From: Ignavibacteriales bacterium | Lineage (GTDB): Bacteria; Bacteroidota; Ignavibacteria; Ignavibacteriales; Ignavibacteriaceae | NCBI GenBank assembly: GCA_016707285.1 | Contig: JADJIA010000003.1 | Coordinates: 372,001-436,000, forward strand | Direction of reading: 5' to 3' | DNA length: 64,000 bases | Shown here: positions 43,395 through 51,707 of the stretch, one piece after another | Layout of the letters: every line of letters starts with the position of its first letter | How positions within the stretch are numbered: the first letter of the stretch is position 1 | Program-made: the position numbers and the translations under genes | The notes under the pieces: generated by a model | Seen by the model: the letters and a program-made list of their open reading frames with translations, nothing else | The model's database searches: none | Told to the model about the DNA's origin: nothing

Positions 43395-44472
43395 AACCCG
43401 ATCGGGAGTGATGAAGTTTCCTGTGTTTCTTCCCGATGGAACACGCGGAATTGTAAGAAGTGTTGACTCGTTGGATCTCGAAATGTGTGGAATAGAATCG
43501 ATAGTGGTTAATACACTTCATCTCTCCACAAAACCGGGACTTACAACAGTTAACGGAGCAGGTGGAATTCATAATTATATGAATTTTCATCACCCTGTAA
43601 TTTCAGATTCGGGTGGCTTTCAGGTTTATTCTCTCATAACCGAGTCGAAAGCCGGAACCATTCACAAGGATGGATTTACCTACAAACTTGAACAAGACTC
43701 GGATAAAAAAATACTCACTCCCGAGAAGTGTATTCAGTACCAGTTCAAAATCGGTGCTGATATAATTTATTGTCTCGATTATTGTACTCATCCATCTGCA
43801 CCCGATAATATTCAGGAGGAGAGTGTTGATCTGACGATTAAATGGGCAAGACGGTGTAAAAAAGAATTTGAGACTCAGCTTAAGCTCAGAAAAGTAAAAG
43901 AAGATAACCGGCCACTACTTTTTGCCGTGGTTCAAGGGGGAAACAATCCCGATCTCCGCAAAAAATGTGCCTTGGAACTATTGAGGATCGGATTTGACGG
44001 ATACGGATTTGGTGGATGGCCCATCGATGATGATGGAAAATTACTTGATATGGTGGGATATGTGGCTGAGTTGATTGGTACCGATTATCCAAAACACGCA
44101 CTTGGTATCGGGAAACCTGAAAATCTGGTAAAAGCTTATATCGCCGGTTATGAAATTTTTGATTGTGTTATTCCCACCAGGGATGCCCGCCATAAGAGAT
44201 TATATACATTCAGGGATTATGAACGAATTCAGTGTATAGACGATTTTGAAGAAGGCTTTTATAAATATCTTTATTTGCAGGACGATATTCACATCAAAGC
44301 TCTGAAACCAATTGAAGAAGGTTGCGACTGTCACACCTGTAAACACTTCACCAGAAGTTATTTACACCATCTTTTTAGAATCGGTGATACCCTTGCCTAC
44401 AGACTTGCAACAATTCACAATTTAAGGTTTTATACCAGGTTGATCGACAAGTTGAGAAGTTTTGATGAGTGA
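43381..44472 (+). CDS. tgt: Divergent tRNA-guanine transglycosylase
   Basis: 363 residues. SDSGGFQVYSL, CLDYCTHP, VVQGG, GIGKPENLVKAYIAGYEIFD with DCVIPTRDAR (nucleophile Asp) and zinc ligands CDCHTCKHF with SYLHH are all present, so the catalytic machinery is intact. The GG-LSVGEP loop that shapes the preQ1 pocket in canonical bacterial enzymes reads GFGGWPIDDDGK here, with a Trp in place of Leu and no Glu at the usual place. So it may take a different base. Normal enzymes place preQ1 at the wobble position of tRNAs with GUN anticodons. The ATG overlaps the rsmI end by 14 nt. Confidence 0.85.
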   Translation: MKELKTRSGVMKFPVFLPDGTRGIVRSVDSLDLEMCGIESIVVNTLHLSTKPGLTTVNGAGGIHNYMNFHHPVISDSGGFQVYSLITESKAGTIHKDGFTYKLEQDSDKKILTPEKCIQYQFKIGADIIYCLDYCTHPSAPDNIQEESVDLTIKWARRCKKEFETQLKLRKVKEDNRPLLFAVVQGGNNPDLRKKCALELLRIGFDGYGFGGWPIDDDGKLLDMVGYVAELIGTDYPKHALGIGKPENLVKAYIAGYEIFDCVIPTRDARHKRLYTFRDYERIQCIDDFEEGFYKYLYLQDDIHIKALKPIEEGCDCHTCKHFTRSYLHHLFRIGDTLAYRLATIHNLRFYTRLIDKLRSFDE

Positions 44473-45373
44473 TCCTGTTTTAGAGGAGAGAATTCTTCGG
44501 CGATTGATGGATTCAGGGAAATATTCCATCGTATATGAAGGGACTCTCAGAAAAATAATTTCCACCATGACTCTCCGCTTTAAAAAAGAAAAAGAGATCG
44601 AAAAAAATGTAAGGAAAAAGCTTCATCAGATATATGGAGCCTATCAGAATTCAAATATTAATTATAAATTATTAAGTATTAGTGGAGGGGAATCAGGGGT
44701 TGACGAAGTCTTAAAAAGTCATGTTTCGACAGCAGAGAGGATGGGTTTTTACGAGGAGTTTTACGGGAAGATATTTGATGTTTTGGGGGAACCGGGGAAG
44801 AAGTATAAAATTTATGATGCAGCGTGTGGGTTAAATCCGTTTTCTGCTTTTTATTTTAAGGAGAGAGTTGAGTTATATCATTGTTCCGATATTGATGTTG
44901 AGGCGAACAAAGAAATAAACAGATTTTTTACTGAAAATGGGCTCTCAAATTTTTCATCTGAAAACCGGGATTTGATGGTGGATGAAATTCCATTTTCAGA
45001 TTACGATGTTGTATTCCTTTTTAAGACATTGTCATGTATCGAGAGACAGGAAAAGGGAAGTGCAAAAAAGATTTTACAAAATGCACTTGCAGCTCCAATT
45101 GTTGTTGTAAGTTTTCCCTCAAAATCGATAGGTGGAAAAGAGAAGGGGATGGTAGAAAACTATTCCAATTTCCTCGAAGAATTGTTGGAAGATATTCCTC
45201 ATACAAAAAGCGTTATTCATTTTCCGACAGAGGCGGTTTATGTGATTTTAAAAGGAGTAGCGGAGTCACGAAGTCACAGAGTAGTGGAGAATCGGAGTAG
45301 CTTTTTGTGGAGAAGCGCAGAGGATATTATAAAAAGTTTATGTAGGTATCTTTTTCGGATTCTTTTAGTTTAA
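44465..45373 (+). CDS. 16S rRNA G1405 (m7G) methyltransferase homologue, RmtB-like
   Basis: 302 residues from the ATG at 44465, inside the end of tgt. VRKKLHQIYGAY, STAERMGFYEEFYGKIFDVL, DAACGLNPFSAFYF (SAM site with intact CGLNP), DVVFLFKTLSCIERQEKGSA and VVVSFPSKSIGGKEKGMVEN match the resistance-type RmtB/ArmA enzymes closely, including the SLGGxxKGM-type loop missing in the first copy. Residues NSNINYKLLSI are encoded by an AT-rich repeat inserted in frame. After GVAES the C-terminal tail is repeat-derived (SRSHRVVENRSSFLW) and overlaps the convergent recD2 end by 47 nt. It probably gives resistance to 4,6-linked aminoglycosides if expressed. Confidence 0.85.
   Translation: MSDPVLEERILRRLMDSGKYSIVYEGTLRKIISTMTLRFKKEKEIEKNVRKKLHQIYGAYQNSNINYKLLSISGGESGVDEVLKSHVSTAERMGFYEEFYGKIFDVLGEPGKKYKIYDAACGLNPFSAFYFKERVELYHCSDIDVEANKEINRFFTENGLSNFSSENRDLMVDEIPFSDYDVVFLFKTLSCIERQEKGSAKKILQNALAAPIVVVSFPSKSIGGKEKGMVENYSNFLEELLEDIPHTKSVIHFPTEAVYVILKGVAESRSHRVVENRSSFLWRSAEDIIKSLCRYLFRILLV
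44655..44690. repeat. AT-rich repeat inside a methyltransferase gene
   Basis: TCAAATATTAATTATAAATT then ATTAAGTATTAGTGG, in frame, coding for SNINYKLLSIS. The same core is intergenic at 42540-42576. It sits between the conserved KLHQIYGAY and the STAERM segments. Confidence 0.6.
45255..45305. repeat. Repeat at the 3' end of the second methyltransferase gene
   Basis: GGAGTAGCGGAGTCACGAAG followed by TCACAGAGTAGTGGAGAATC, a common intergenic repeat type (GTCACAGAGTAG), here coding for the tail beyond the conserved end of the enzyme. Confidence 0.6.
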
Positions 45374-47462
45374 AGAGGGAGGTATATCTCTTTTGTTCGG
45401 AGTTGTTGGTGACTGCACGGTTTACCGCATTCTTGCTGCCGATAATGATTAAAAGGTTTGCTGCACGGGTGATTGCGGTATAAACAAGATTTCGTTTTAA
45501 CATAAAATATTGTTCTGAAGTGAGTACCACAATTACACAAGGGTATTCGGAACCCTGGCTTTTATGGATAGTGCATGCATAAGCAAGGGTGAGATCATCA
45601 AGTGATGAATTATTAAAATTTACCTCTCTGTCACCAAAATTAAACACTAATTCTTCCTCTTCGTCATCCACTGCCTTCAAAAAACCGATATCCCCATTGT
45701 AAATATCTCTTTCATAGTCATTTACAAGCTGCATAAACTTGTCATTTTTTTTGAAAACAACATCACCTTTTGTAAAAAGAGCCGGATTTTTGTTCAGCCC
45801 CTCTTGCAGACATTTGTTGATTGCATCCACACCGGCATCACCTTTATACATCGGAGCGAGCACCTGAATGTCGGTGAAGGGATTAAAATTGTATTTGCCG
45901 GGAAGTCGGTCACGCAGAAGTTCAAGAATCTTATCCGGAATTAAAGCACTGTTTTCCTCCTCCATGAAGAAAAAATCACCATCTTTATCATTTGAAAGAT
46001 CGGGCATAATTCCACGGTTGATCTTGTGGGAGTTTGTGATAATCCTGCTTTTTTCTGCCTGTCTGAAAATTTTGTTTAATCTTATTATTGGTACATTGTT
46101 AAACTCAAGGATGTCATGCAGGATGTTTCCGGGTCCAATTGCAGGGAGCTGATCTTTATCACCCACAAAAATTACTGTGGTTTCCCTGTTAACAGCATAA
46201 AGAAGTGACGCCATCAAAAAAGTGTTGATCATTGAAACTTCATCAATTACAAGGAGATGAGCTTTTATCGGGTTGGTTCTGTTATGAACAAATTTTCCTG
46301 TTGTTGAATCATATTCAAGCAGGCGGTGAATTGTTTTTGCTTCAAGACCAATCACTTCTGCCATTCTTTTGGCAGCTCTTCCTGTGGGAGCGGCGAGAGC
46401 AATCTTTAATTTACATTTTTTATAAAGATCGATAATCCCTTTAAGAGTTGTTGTTTTTCCCGTACCGGGACCGCCTGTGAGGACAAGAAAACCATTTTCG
46501 GTACTTAACCTTACAGCTTCAAGTTGTTCCTCGGAGAAATGGGTGAGAGTATGTGCAAAATTTTTGAAGAAATCGGTTGAATCATCATGTTTTTCACGAG
46601 ATAGTTCTACTATTTTGGATTCAATGATTCTTTCGGAATCGTAAATTTCCCGGAGGTAAACATTATTATTGATCACCACAATTCTTCGTTCAGTGATTAA
46701 TTCCTGAAACTGAACATCGTACTGGTTTAGATCAACATTCAAATTTTTTAGACAGAGAGTTAAAAGTTCTTCATAAGGAAGAAATACATGTCCATCACTG
46801 TTTGCAGAGTTTTCAAGAACATAAAGCACTCCACTTTTTATCCTTGGTGGAAAGTCGGGACTTAAACCAACTTTGGAAGCAATAACATCAGCAGTTTTGA
46901 ATCCAACACCTCGAATATCAAAAATCATTTGATAGGGGTTTGAGAGAATTACAGTTTCCGCCTGATCACCATATCTTTGCAGGATCTTTTGTGAATGGGT
47001 AAGAGGGATATCGTAGTTCTGCAGAAAAATTACAAGTTTATGAAGGTTCTTTTGTTCGTTCCAGCTTTGCAGGATTTTTTGCAGTTTCTTTTGTGACACA
47101 CCCGGAACATTCAGAAGTTTTTGGGGGTCTTTATCGAGAATCTCGAGTGCTTTTTCACCGTAATAATCCACCAGGAATTTTGCTGAATTTTTAGGGAGTC
47201 CTTTGAGAACCCCCGAGGAGAGGTATTTCAGAATGGCAATTTTCCCCTCGGGTTTCAAAATGATAATTTTAGATACCTTAAACTGAGAACCATATTTGGG
47301 GTGGGTCATCCACTCACCCTCGGCTTCAATTCTGTCGCCTTCTGAAAGTTTAGGGAGGGTGCCGGTGACAATCCTTCCTGAACGGAGTCTTACCACGCCA
47401 AAACCGCTGTCTTCGCTGTAGAAAGTAATCCTTTCGATCTCACCTTTCAGTTTTTCGGGCAT
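45327..47462 (-). CDS. recD2: RecD2-type ATP-dependent DNA helicase
   Basis: 711 residues. The N-terminus has an OB-like strand set (SGRIVTGTLPKLSEGDRIEA) and helix-hairpin-helix repeats (DIRGVGFKTADVIASKVGL); motor motifs are GGPGTGKTTTL near 333 (Walker A), LLVIDEVSMIN (Walker B), FVGDKDQLPAIGPGN, and TIHKSQGSEYPCVIVVL near the end. RecD2 is a 5'-3' helicase of organisms lacking RecBC, used in repair and mismatch-related processing. It begins 1 nt after the SDR stop. Confidence 0.95.
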   Translation of the reverse strand: MPEKLKGEIERITFYSEDSGFGVVRLRSGRIVTGTLPKLSEGDRIEAEGEWMTHPKYGSQFKVSKIIILKPEGKIAILKYLSSGVLKGLPKNSAKFLVDYYGEKALEILDKDPQKLLNVPGVSQKKLQKILQSWNEQKNLHKLVIFLQNYDIPLTHSQKILQRYGDQAETVILSNPYQMIFDIRGVGFKTADVIASKVGLSPDFPPRIKSGVLYVLENSANSDGHVFLPYEELLTLCLKNLNVDLNQYDVQFQELITERRIVVINNNVYLREIYDSERIIESKIVELSREKHDDSTDFFKNFAHTLTHFSEEQLEAVRLSTENGFLVLTGGPGTGKTTTLKGIIDLYKKCKLKIALAAPTGRAAKRMAEVIGLEAKTIHRLLEYDSTTGKFVHNRTNPIKAHLLVIDEVSMINTFLMASLLYAVNRETTVIFVGDKDQLPAIGPGNILHDILEFNNVPIIRLNKIFRQAEKSRIITNSHKINRGIMPDLSNDKDGDFFFMEEENSALIPDKILELLRDRLPGKYNFNPFTDIQVLAPMYKGDAGVDAINKCLQEGLNKNPALFTKGDVVFKKNDKFMQLVNDYERDIYNGDIGFLKAVDDEEEELVFNFGDREVNFNNSSLDDLTLAYACTIHKSQGSEYPCVIVVLTSEQYFMLKRNLVYTAITRAANLLIIIGSKNAVNRAVTNNSEQKRYTSLFKLKESEKDTYINFL

Positions 47463-47463
47463 T

Positions 47464-48231
47464 TTACGATCTTTTTACCGTTGTTGTGTTCGCCTGATCT
47501 GAAGGATAAATAACCACTTCAGAGATATTCACATGAGCGGGTCGGGTTGCACAGAATATAATCGTATCGGCAATATCTGCGGGGGAGAGAGGAGTCATGC
47601 CTTTGTAAACATTTTTTGCCCGTTCTTCATCTCCATCAAACCTGACAAGACTAAATTCGGTTTCTACCATTCCTGGGTCAACAGTGGTAACTCTGATATT
47701 TTTATCGTAGAGTTCAACTCTCATTGCTTTTGTCAGGGCATTTACTGCAAATTTTGTAGCACAATAGACATTTCCATTTGGATATACTTCTCTGCCGGCA
47801 ACTGAGCCAACATTAATAATATGGCCACTGCCATTTTTTATCATCAAATTTGAGACTGATTTTGTGATAAAAAGGAGTCCTTTCACATTTGTGTCGATCA
47901 TTTCATCCCAGCCTTCCGGGTCGCTGTCGTGGAGTGGAGAAAGTCCTTTGCCAACACCGGCATTATTTAACAGGATATCAATTTTTTTCCAATCGTTGGG
48001 CAGTTTCTCAAACAGAGTGAAAACTTCTTCTTTTTTTCTAACATCGAGGGGGAGAGTCAGTGATTCAGTTCCAAATTCTTTTAACAATTCTGCAGCAAGA
48101 ATTTTGATTCTATCGATCCTTCTGGCTGTTAAAATCAGCTTGCAACCCTCTTTTGCAAAGGCTTTTGCCGATTCCATTCCGATGCCGGATGAAGCACCGG
48201 TGATAAAAACAATTTTTCCTTTGATGTTCAT
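47464..48231 (-). CDS. Short-chain dehydrogenase/reductase (YdfG-like)
   Basis: 255 residues. FITGASSGIGMESAKAF (cofactor site), NNAG in ILLNNAGVGKG, catalytic Ser in VGSVAGREVYPNG and YCATK (catalytic Tyr and Lys). The PGMVETEF segment matches the NADP-dependent serine/3-hydroxy acid dehydrogenase group (YdfG). Substrate probably a small hydroxy acid. It precedes recD2 by 1 nt in the same minus-strand operon, with no evident functional link. Confidence 0.93.
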   Translation of the reverse strand: MNIKGKIVFITGASSGIGMESAKAFAKEGCKLILTARRIDRIKILAAELLKEFGTESLTLPLDVRKKEEVFTLFEKLPNDWKKIDILLNNAGVGKGLSPLHDSDPEGWDEMIDTNVKGLLFITKSVSNLMIKNGSGHIINVGSVAGREVYPNGNVYCATKFAVNALTKAMRVELYDKNIRVTTVDPGMVETEFSLVRFDGDEERAKNVYKGMTPLSPADIADTIIFCATRPAHVNISEVVIYPSDQANTTTVKRS

Positions 48232-48301
48232 GATTTTTACCGTATTTTGTAACCAAATTAAAATTAAGAATGCAATTTACCAATAAAATAAGAGTTAAAC
48301 T

Positions 48302-48757
48302 ATGGTACTGAGTTTGCGTGAGTCATGGGAGCTTACAAACGGAGTAACTTTAAAACTGCTTGAAAAGATACCTGAACATCACCTTAGTGTAAAAGCCTCA
48401 ACGGGAGGCCGGAATATTGGTGCAAAATTTGCCCATATAAATAATGTAAGAGTGCAGTGGCTTAATGCAATCGGGGGGGTGCATTCAATTGGTCTTATTC
48501 GGTTGGAAAAAGATGACTATACTTACAAGACGAAGATTTTGGAAGCGTTAAAAATATCATCCGACAGGATAGGCGGGCTTGTTGAAACGAGTGTGAGAAC
48601 TGACATGAAAGTTAAGGGATATCCAAAAGGGATCAATTCATTTTTGTTTTATTTGGTATCTCATGAAGCACACCACAGGGGTGAGATAATTCTCTCTTTA
48701 AAATCGGTAAACCTGAATTTAGAGAGTGAATTTTTATTCAGTTTATGGGATTTTTAG
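48302..48757 (+). CDS. DinB-family putative metal-dependent protein
   Basis: 151 residues, four-helix DinB fold. The metal-binding His are suggested by FAHINNVRVQWL and by HEAHHRGEIILSL near the end. DinB-fold proteins are thiol-transferases or unknown hydrolases; no specific substrate is evident. Divergent from the SDR gene. Confidence 0.85.
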   Translation: MVLSLRESWELTNGVTLKLLEKIPEHHLSVKASTGGRNIGAKFAHINNVRVQWLNAIGGVHSIGLIRLEKDDYTYKTKILEALKISSDRIGGLVETSVRTDMKVKGYPKGINSFLFYLVSHEAHHRGEIILSLKSVNLNLESEFLFSLWDF

Positions 48758-48998
48758 TATGATTTAGTGTTCAGAATCATTATAGTGATTCAAAAACGAA
48801 GGATAATCATTCTGTGTTTGATTAGAACGGAAAAATGATTTAAATTTACAGGTTAAGGTTTTACAATATTTAATATTTGCTTATAACAAGTTAAGACTTT
48901 AAGTTTCCATAAAAGTAGAAACGGGCAGTTAAGCCTTGTTTTCCCTTCAACCATGATGAATGGGTTTGGCATAATCAAGTAACAATTTAAGAGAGAAG

Positions 48999-50258
48999 AT
49001 GCAACAGAGAAGAGTAGTAGTAACCGGAATGGCGGCACTAACACCGATAGGCCTTGGAGTTGATGAATTTTGGCAAGGTATGATGGAAGGCAGAAGTGGG
49101 GCTGCATTAATAACCAAATTCGACACTTCGCGGGTAACAACAAAATTTGCCTGCGAACTTAAAGGATTTGATCCGTTGAATTACATCGAGAAAAAAGCTG
49201 CCCGTCGGATGGATTTATTTTGTCAATATGCTATGGCTGTTGCTAAAATGGTTCTTGAAGATGCCGGAATTGATCCCGAGAAAATGTCGGTTGAAGACAA
49301 GGATGATACCGGTGTGATGATAGGCTCCGGAATCGGTGGAATGAATGTTTTCCAGGAGCAGGCAAGGATAAACGCAGAACAGGGTCCCAATCGGGTTTCC
49401 CCGTTTTTTATCCCCATGCTGATTCCTGATATTGCCGCGGGACAAGTATCAATCGAATATGGATTCAGAGGACCAAACTACTGTGCAGTGTCTGCATGTG
49501 CCACTTCGAACCACAACTTTATCGACTCATTTATGTTGATTAAAGAAGGTCAGGCCACGATGATGATAGCCGGAGGAACAGAGGGACCAATTTGCGAGTT
49601 GGGTGTTGCCGGTTTTAACTCGTCTCAGGCATTGTCTAAAAGGAATGAATCTCCTGAAACTGCAAGTCGGCCATTTGACAGTACACGAGACGGATTTGTT
49701 ATGGGTGAGGGGGCCGGTGCCCTCGTTCTCGAAGAGCTTGAACACGCCAAAAAGCGTGGAGCAAAAATTTATGCGGAAATTGTAGGTTATGGACTTACAG
49801 GAGACGCCTACCATATTACCGCTCCGGATCCTTCGGGACATGGTGCAAGACTTGCGATGCTTCGTGCATTAAAATACGCAAAACTTGATCCAACAATGGT
49901 TGATTACATCAACATGCACGGAACTTCCACGGGTCTGGGAGATATAGCTGAGACTCAATCAATAAAAGCTGTTTTTGGCGATCAGGCATATAAAATGAAT
50001 GTTTCATCAACCAAAAGCATGACGGGGCATTTGCTTGGCGCAGCGGGAGCTGTTGAGGCAATTGCTACTATTAAATCAATTTTGCACGGTGTAATACCGC
50101 CAACAATCAATTTTGAATTCCCCGACCCCGATTGCGATCTTAATTACACATTTAATACACCACAGAAAAAGGAAGTGGTTTATGCAATGAGTAATGCATT
50201 TGGATTCGGAGGTCACAACACATCGGTTGTATTTAAGAAGTATGAAGAAAATCAATAA
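48999..50258 (+). CDS. fabF: 3-oxoacyl-ACP synthase II
   Basis: 419 residues. VSACATSNHNF holds the nucleophile Cys near 166, INMHGTSTGLGD the first His and STKSMTGHLLGAAGAVEA the Lys and second His of the thiolase fold. It extends acyl-ACP chains and is needed for fatty acid synthesis. No acpP gene lies upstream; the start follows AAGAGAGAAG. A cargo-protein gene starts 17 nt after its stop. Confidence 0.97.
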   Translation: MQQRRVVVTGMAALTPIGLGVDEFWQGMMEGRSGAALITKFDTSRVTTKFACELKGFDPLNYIEKKAARRMDLFCQYAMAVAKMVLEDAGIDPEKMSVEDKDDTGVMIGSGIGGMNVFQEQARINAEQGPNRVSPFFIPMLIPDIAAGQVSIEYGFRGPNYCAVSACATSNHNFIDSFMLIKEGQATMMIAGGTEGPICELGVAGFNSSQALSKRNESPETASRPFDSTRDGFVMGEGAGALVLEELEHAKKRGAKIYAEIVGYGLTGDAYHITAPDPSGHGARLAMLRALKYAKLDPTMVDYINMHGTSTGLGDIAETQSIKAVFGDQAYKMNVSSTKSMTGHLLGAAGAVEAIATIKSILHGVIPPTINFEFPDPDCDLNYTFNTPQKKEVVYAMSNAFGFGGHNTSVVFKKYEENQ

Positions 50259-50275
50259 CATTGAGGTATGAATTT

Positions 50276-51688
50276 ATGAGAAATATTAAATCACTATTGC
50301 TATTCATGGTTATTCTTGCGTCAGCAGGAATGGCTCAAAACGAAACATGGAATTACACAGGAATGATGCACTTCCCGCCGGAAGATACCGCATTTGTTCG
50401 TCCTTTCCTTATGACCATCGACTCAGCCGGAGTTGTTTATGTTGCTTCTTCGAAAGCGACCACAACCAAAGCACACAACGCCATCTATTATCTTCTCCCC
50501 GGAGATACAATTTTCAAAAAAATGATCGATTTTGATAACAACGGTGATTCCGATACGCTTACCGGAAACATCGGTGCGATCAGAGGAATAGCTGCTCTTA
50601 ATGGCGATCTTTACATAAACGCAAGCATCCCTTATCAGAGAACAGCTCCAAACACAGTAGCAGCTCAGTATGTATATCCAAACCGCGATACAAATCTTGT
50701 TCAGAAGTTTGGGTTCAACATCAACGGAGCCGGTTACGGAACTTACATCCATGGTGCTGCCATCACAAAGGATTCGATAATATTTACCGGAGTATCTTTT
50801 AACACTACGATAAGATTTTATAATTTCTCTTATGCACTTACAACTCCTGCAAGAGGATCGTGGATCTCGATGGCAACATTTCCACCTGTGCCTGGTGGAC
50901 CACACTTTAATGGACTTGATGTTGTAAGAGATGTGGCAGTTTTGCGCACGGGTGATTACAATAATCCTGAAACACCATGGTACACCAGCAGAAATTCGAA
51001 ATCATCCACAGAAATCACCGGCGGAATCGCAATGTGGTCGGGTGGAAGTCAAACAAATCCATCGGCATATTCGGGCACAAAAATAACCGATCTTGCAAGA
51101 GATCTCGATTTTTCCAGTGCAATTCCTTATGGAATTGATGTTGATGCAAACGGTGTTCTTTGGGTAGCCGGAACCGATTCAACAAGAAGATGGGTAAAGG
51201 GATACAATGTAATTGTAAACTTTGCAGATCCTCTGTATGAACTCCCTGCACAGTTTAGCGGCTCAAATCCAAATCCAGAGGGTGCTCCGATGACAGGCCC
51301 CAGTGATGTTGTTTTGACTAAAGACACCAAAAGAGCTTTTGTAGCAGATGGTGGCAGCCGCGCTGTTTACAGATTCGATTTTTATGATCCAACCGGTGTA
51401 GAGGATGAAACAACAATCAATCCATTCAATTTTTCACTTGATCAGAATTATCCAAATCCATTTAATCCTTCAACCTTGATTAAATTTTCACTTCCTGAAG
51501 CGGGAAATGTAAAACTTTTTGTTACCGACATGATGGGACAGCAGGTTGCCGGCATTTATGACGGTTATAAATCATCAGGAAGTCACTCAATCGCATTTAA
51601 CGGTTCGGGACTTACCAGTGGTGTCTATTTCTACACTTTGGAAACAATGAGTGGAAGAATCACCAAAAAAATGATGTTAATGAAATAA
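50276..51688 (+). CDS. Type IX secreted protein of unknown function
   Basis: 470 residues from the ATG at 50276 (GAGGTATGAATTT upstream). A signal peptide ends near MAQ. The main part has repeated beta-propeller-like strands (GVVYVASSKATTTKAHNAIY, GNIGAIRGIAALNGDLYINA, ARDLDFSSAIPYGIDVDANG). The C-terminus is a complete sorting domain: LDQNYPNPFNPSTLIKFSLP through SGVYFYTLETMSGRITKKMM. Probably anchored to or released from the outer surface. Codon use is like that of neighbours. Confidence 0.85.
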   Translation: MRNIKSLLLFMVILASAGMAQNETWNYTGMMHFPPEDTAFVRPFLMTIDSAGVVYVASSKATTTKAHNAIYYLLPGDTIFKKMIDFDNNGDSDTLTGNIGAIRGIAALNGDLYINASIPYQRTAPNTVAAQYVYPNRDTNLVQKFGFNINGAGYGTYIHGAAITKDSIIFTGVSFNTTIRFYNFSYALTTPARGSWISMATFPPVPGGPHFNGLDVVRDVAVLRTGDYNNPETPWYTSRNSKSSTEITGGIAMWSGGSQTNPSAYSGTKITDLARDLDFSSAIPYGIDVDANGVLWVAGTDSTRRWVKGYNVIVNFADPLYELPAQFSGSNPNPEGAPMTGPSDVVLTKDTKRAFVADGGSRAVYRFDFYDPTGVEDETTINPFNFSLDQNYPNPFNPSTLIKFSLPEAGNVKLFVTDMMGQQVAGIYDGYKSSGSHSIAFNGSGLTSGVYFYTLETMSGRITKKMMLMK

Positions 51689-51707
51689 TTTGAATCTGAG
51701 GTTTTAA

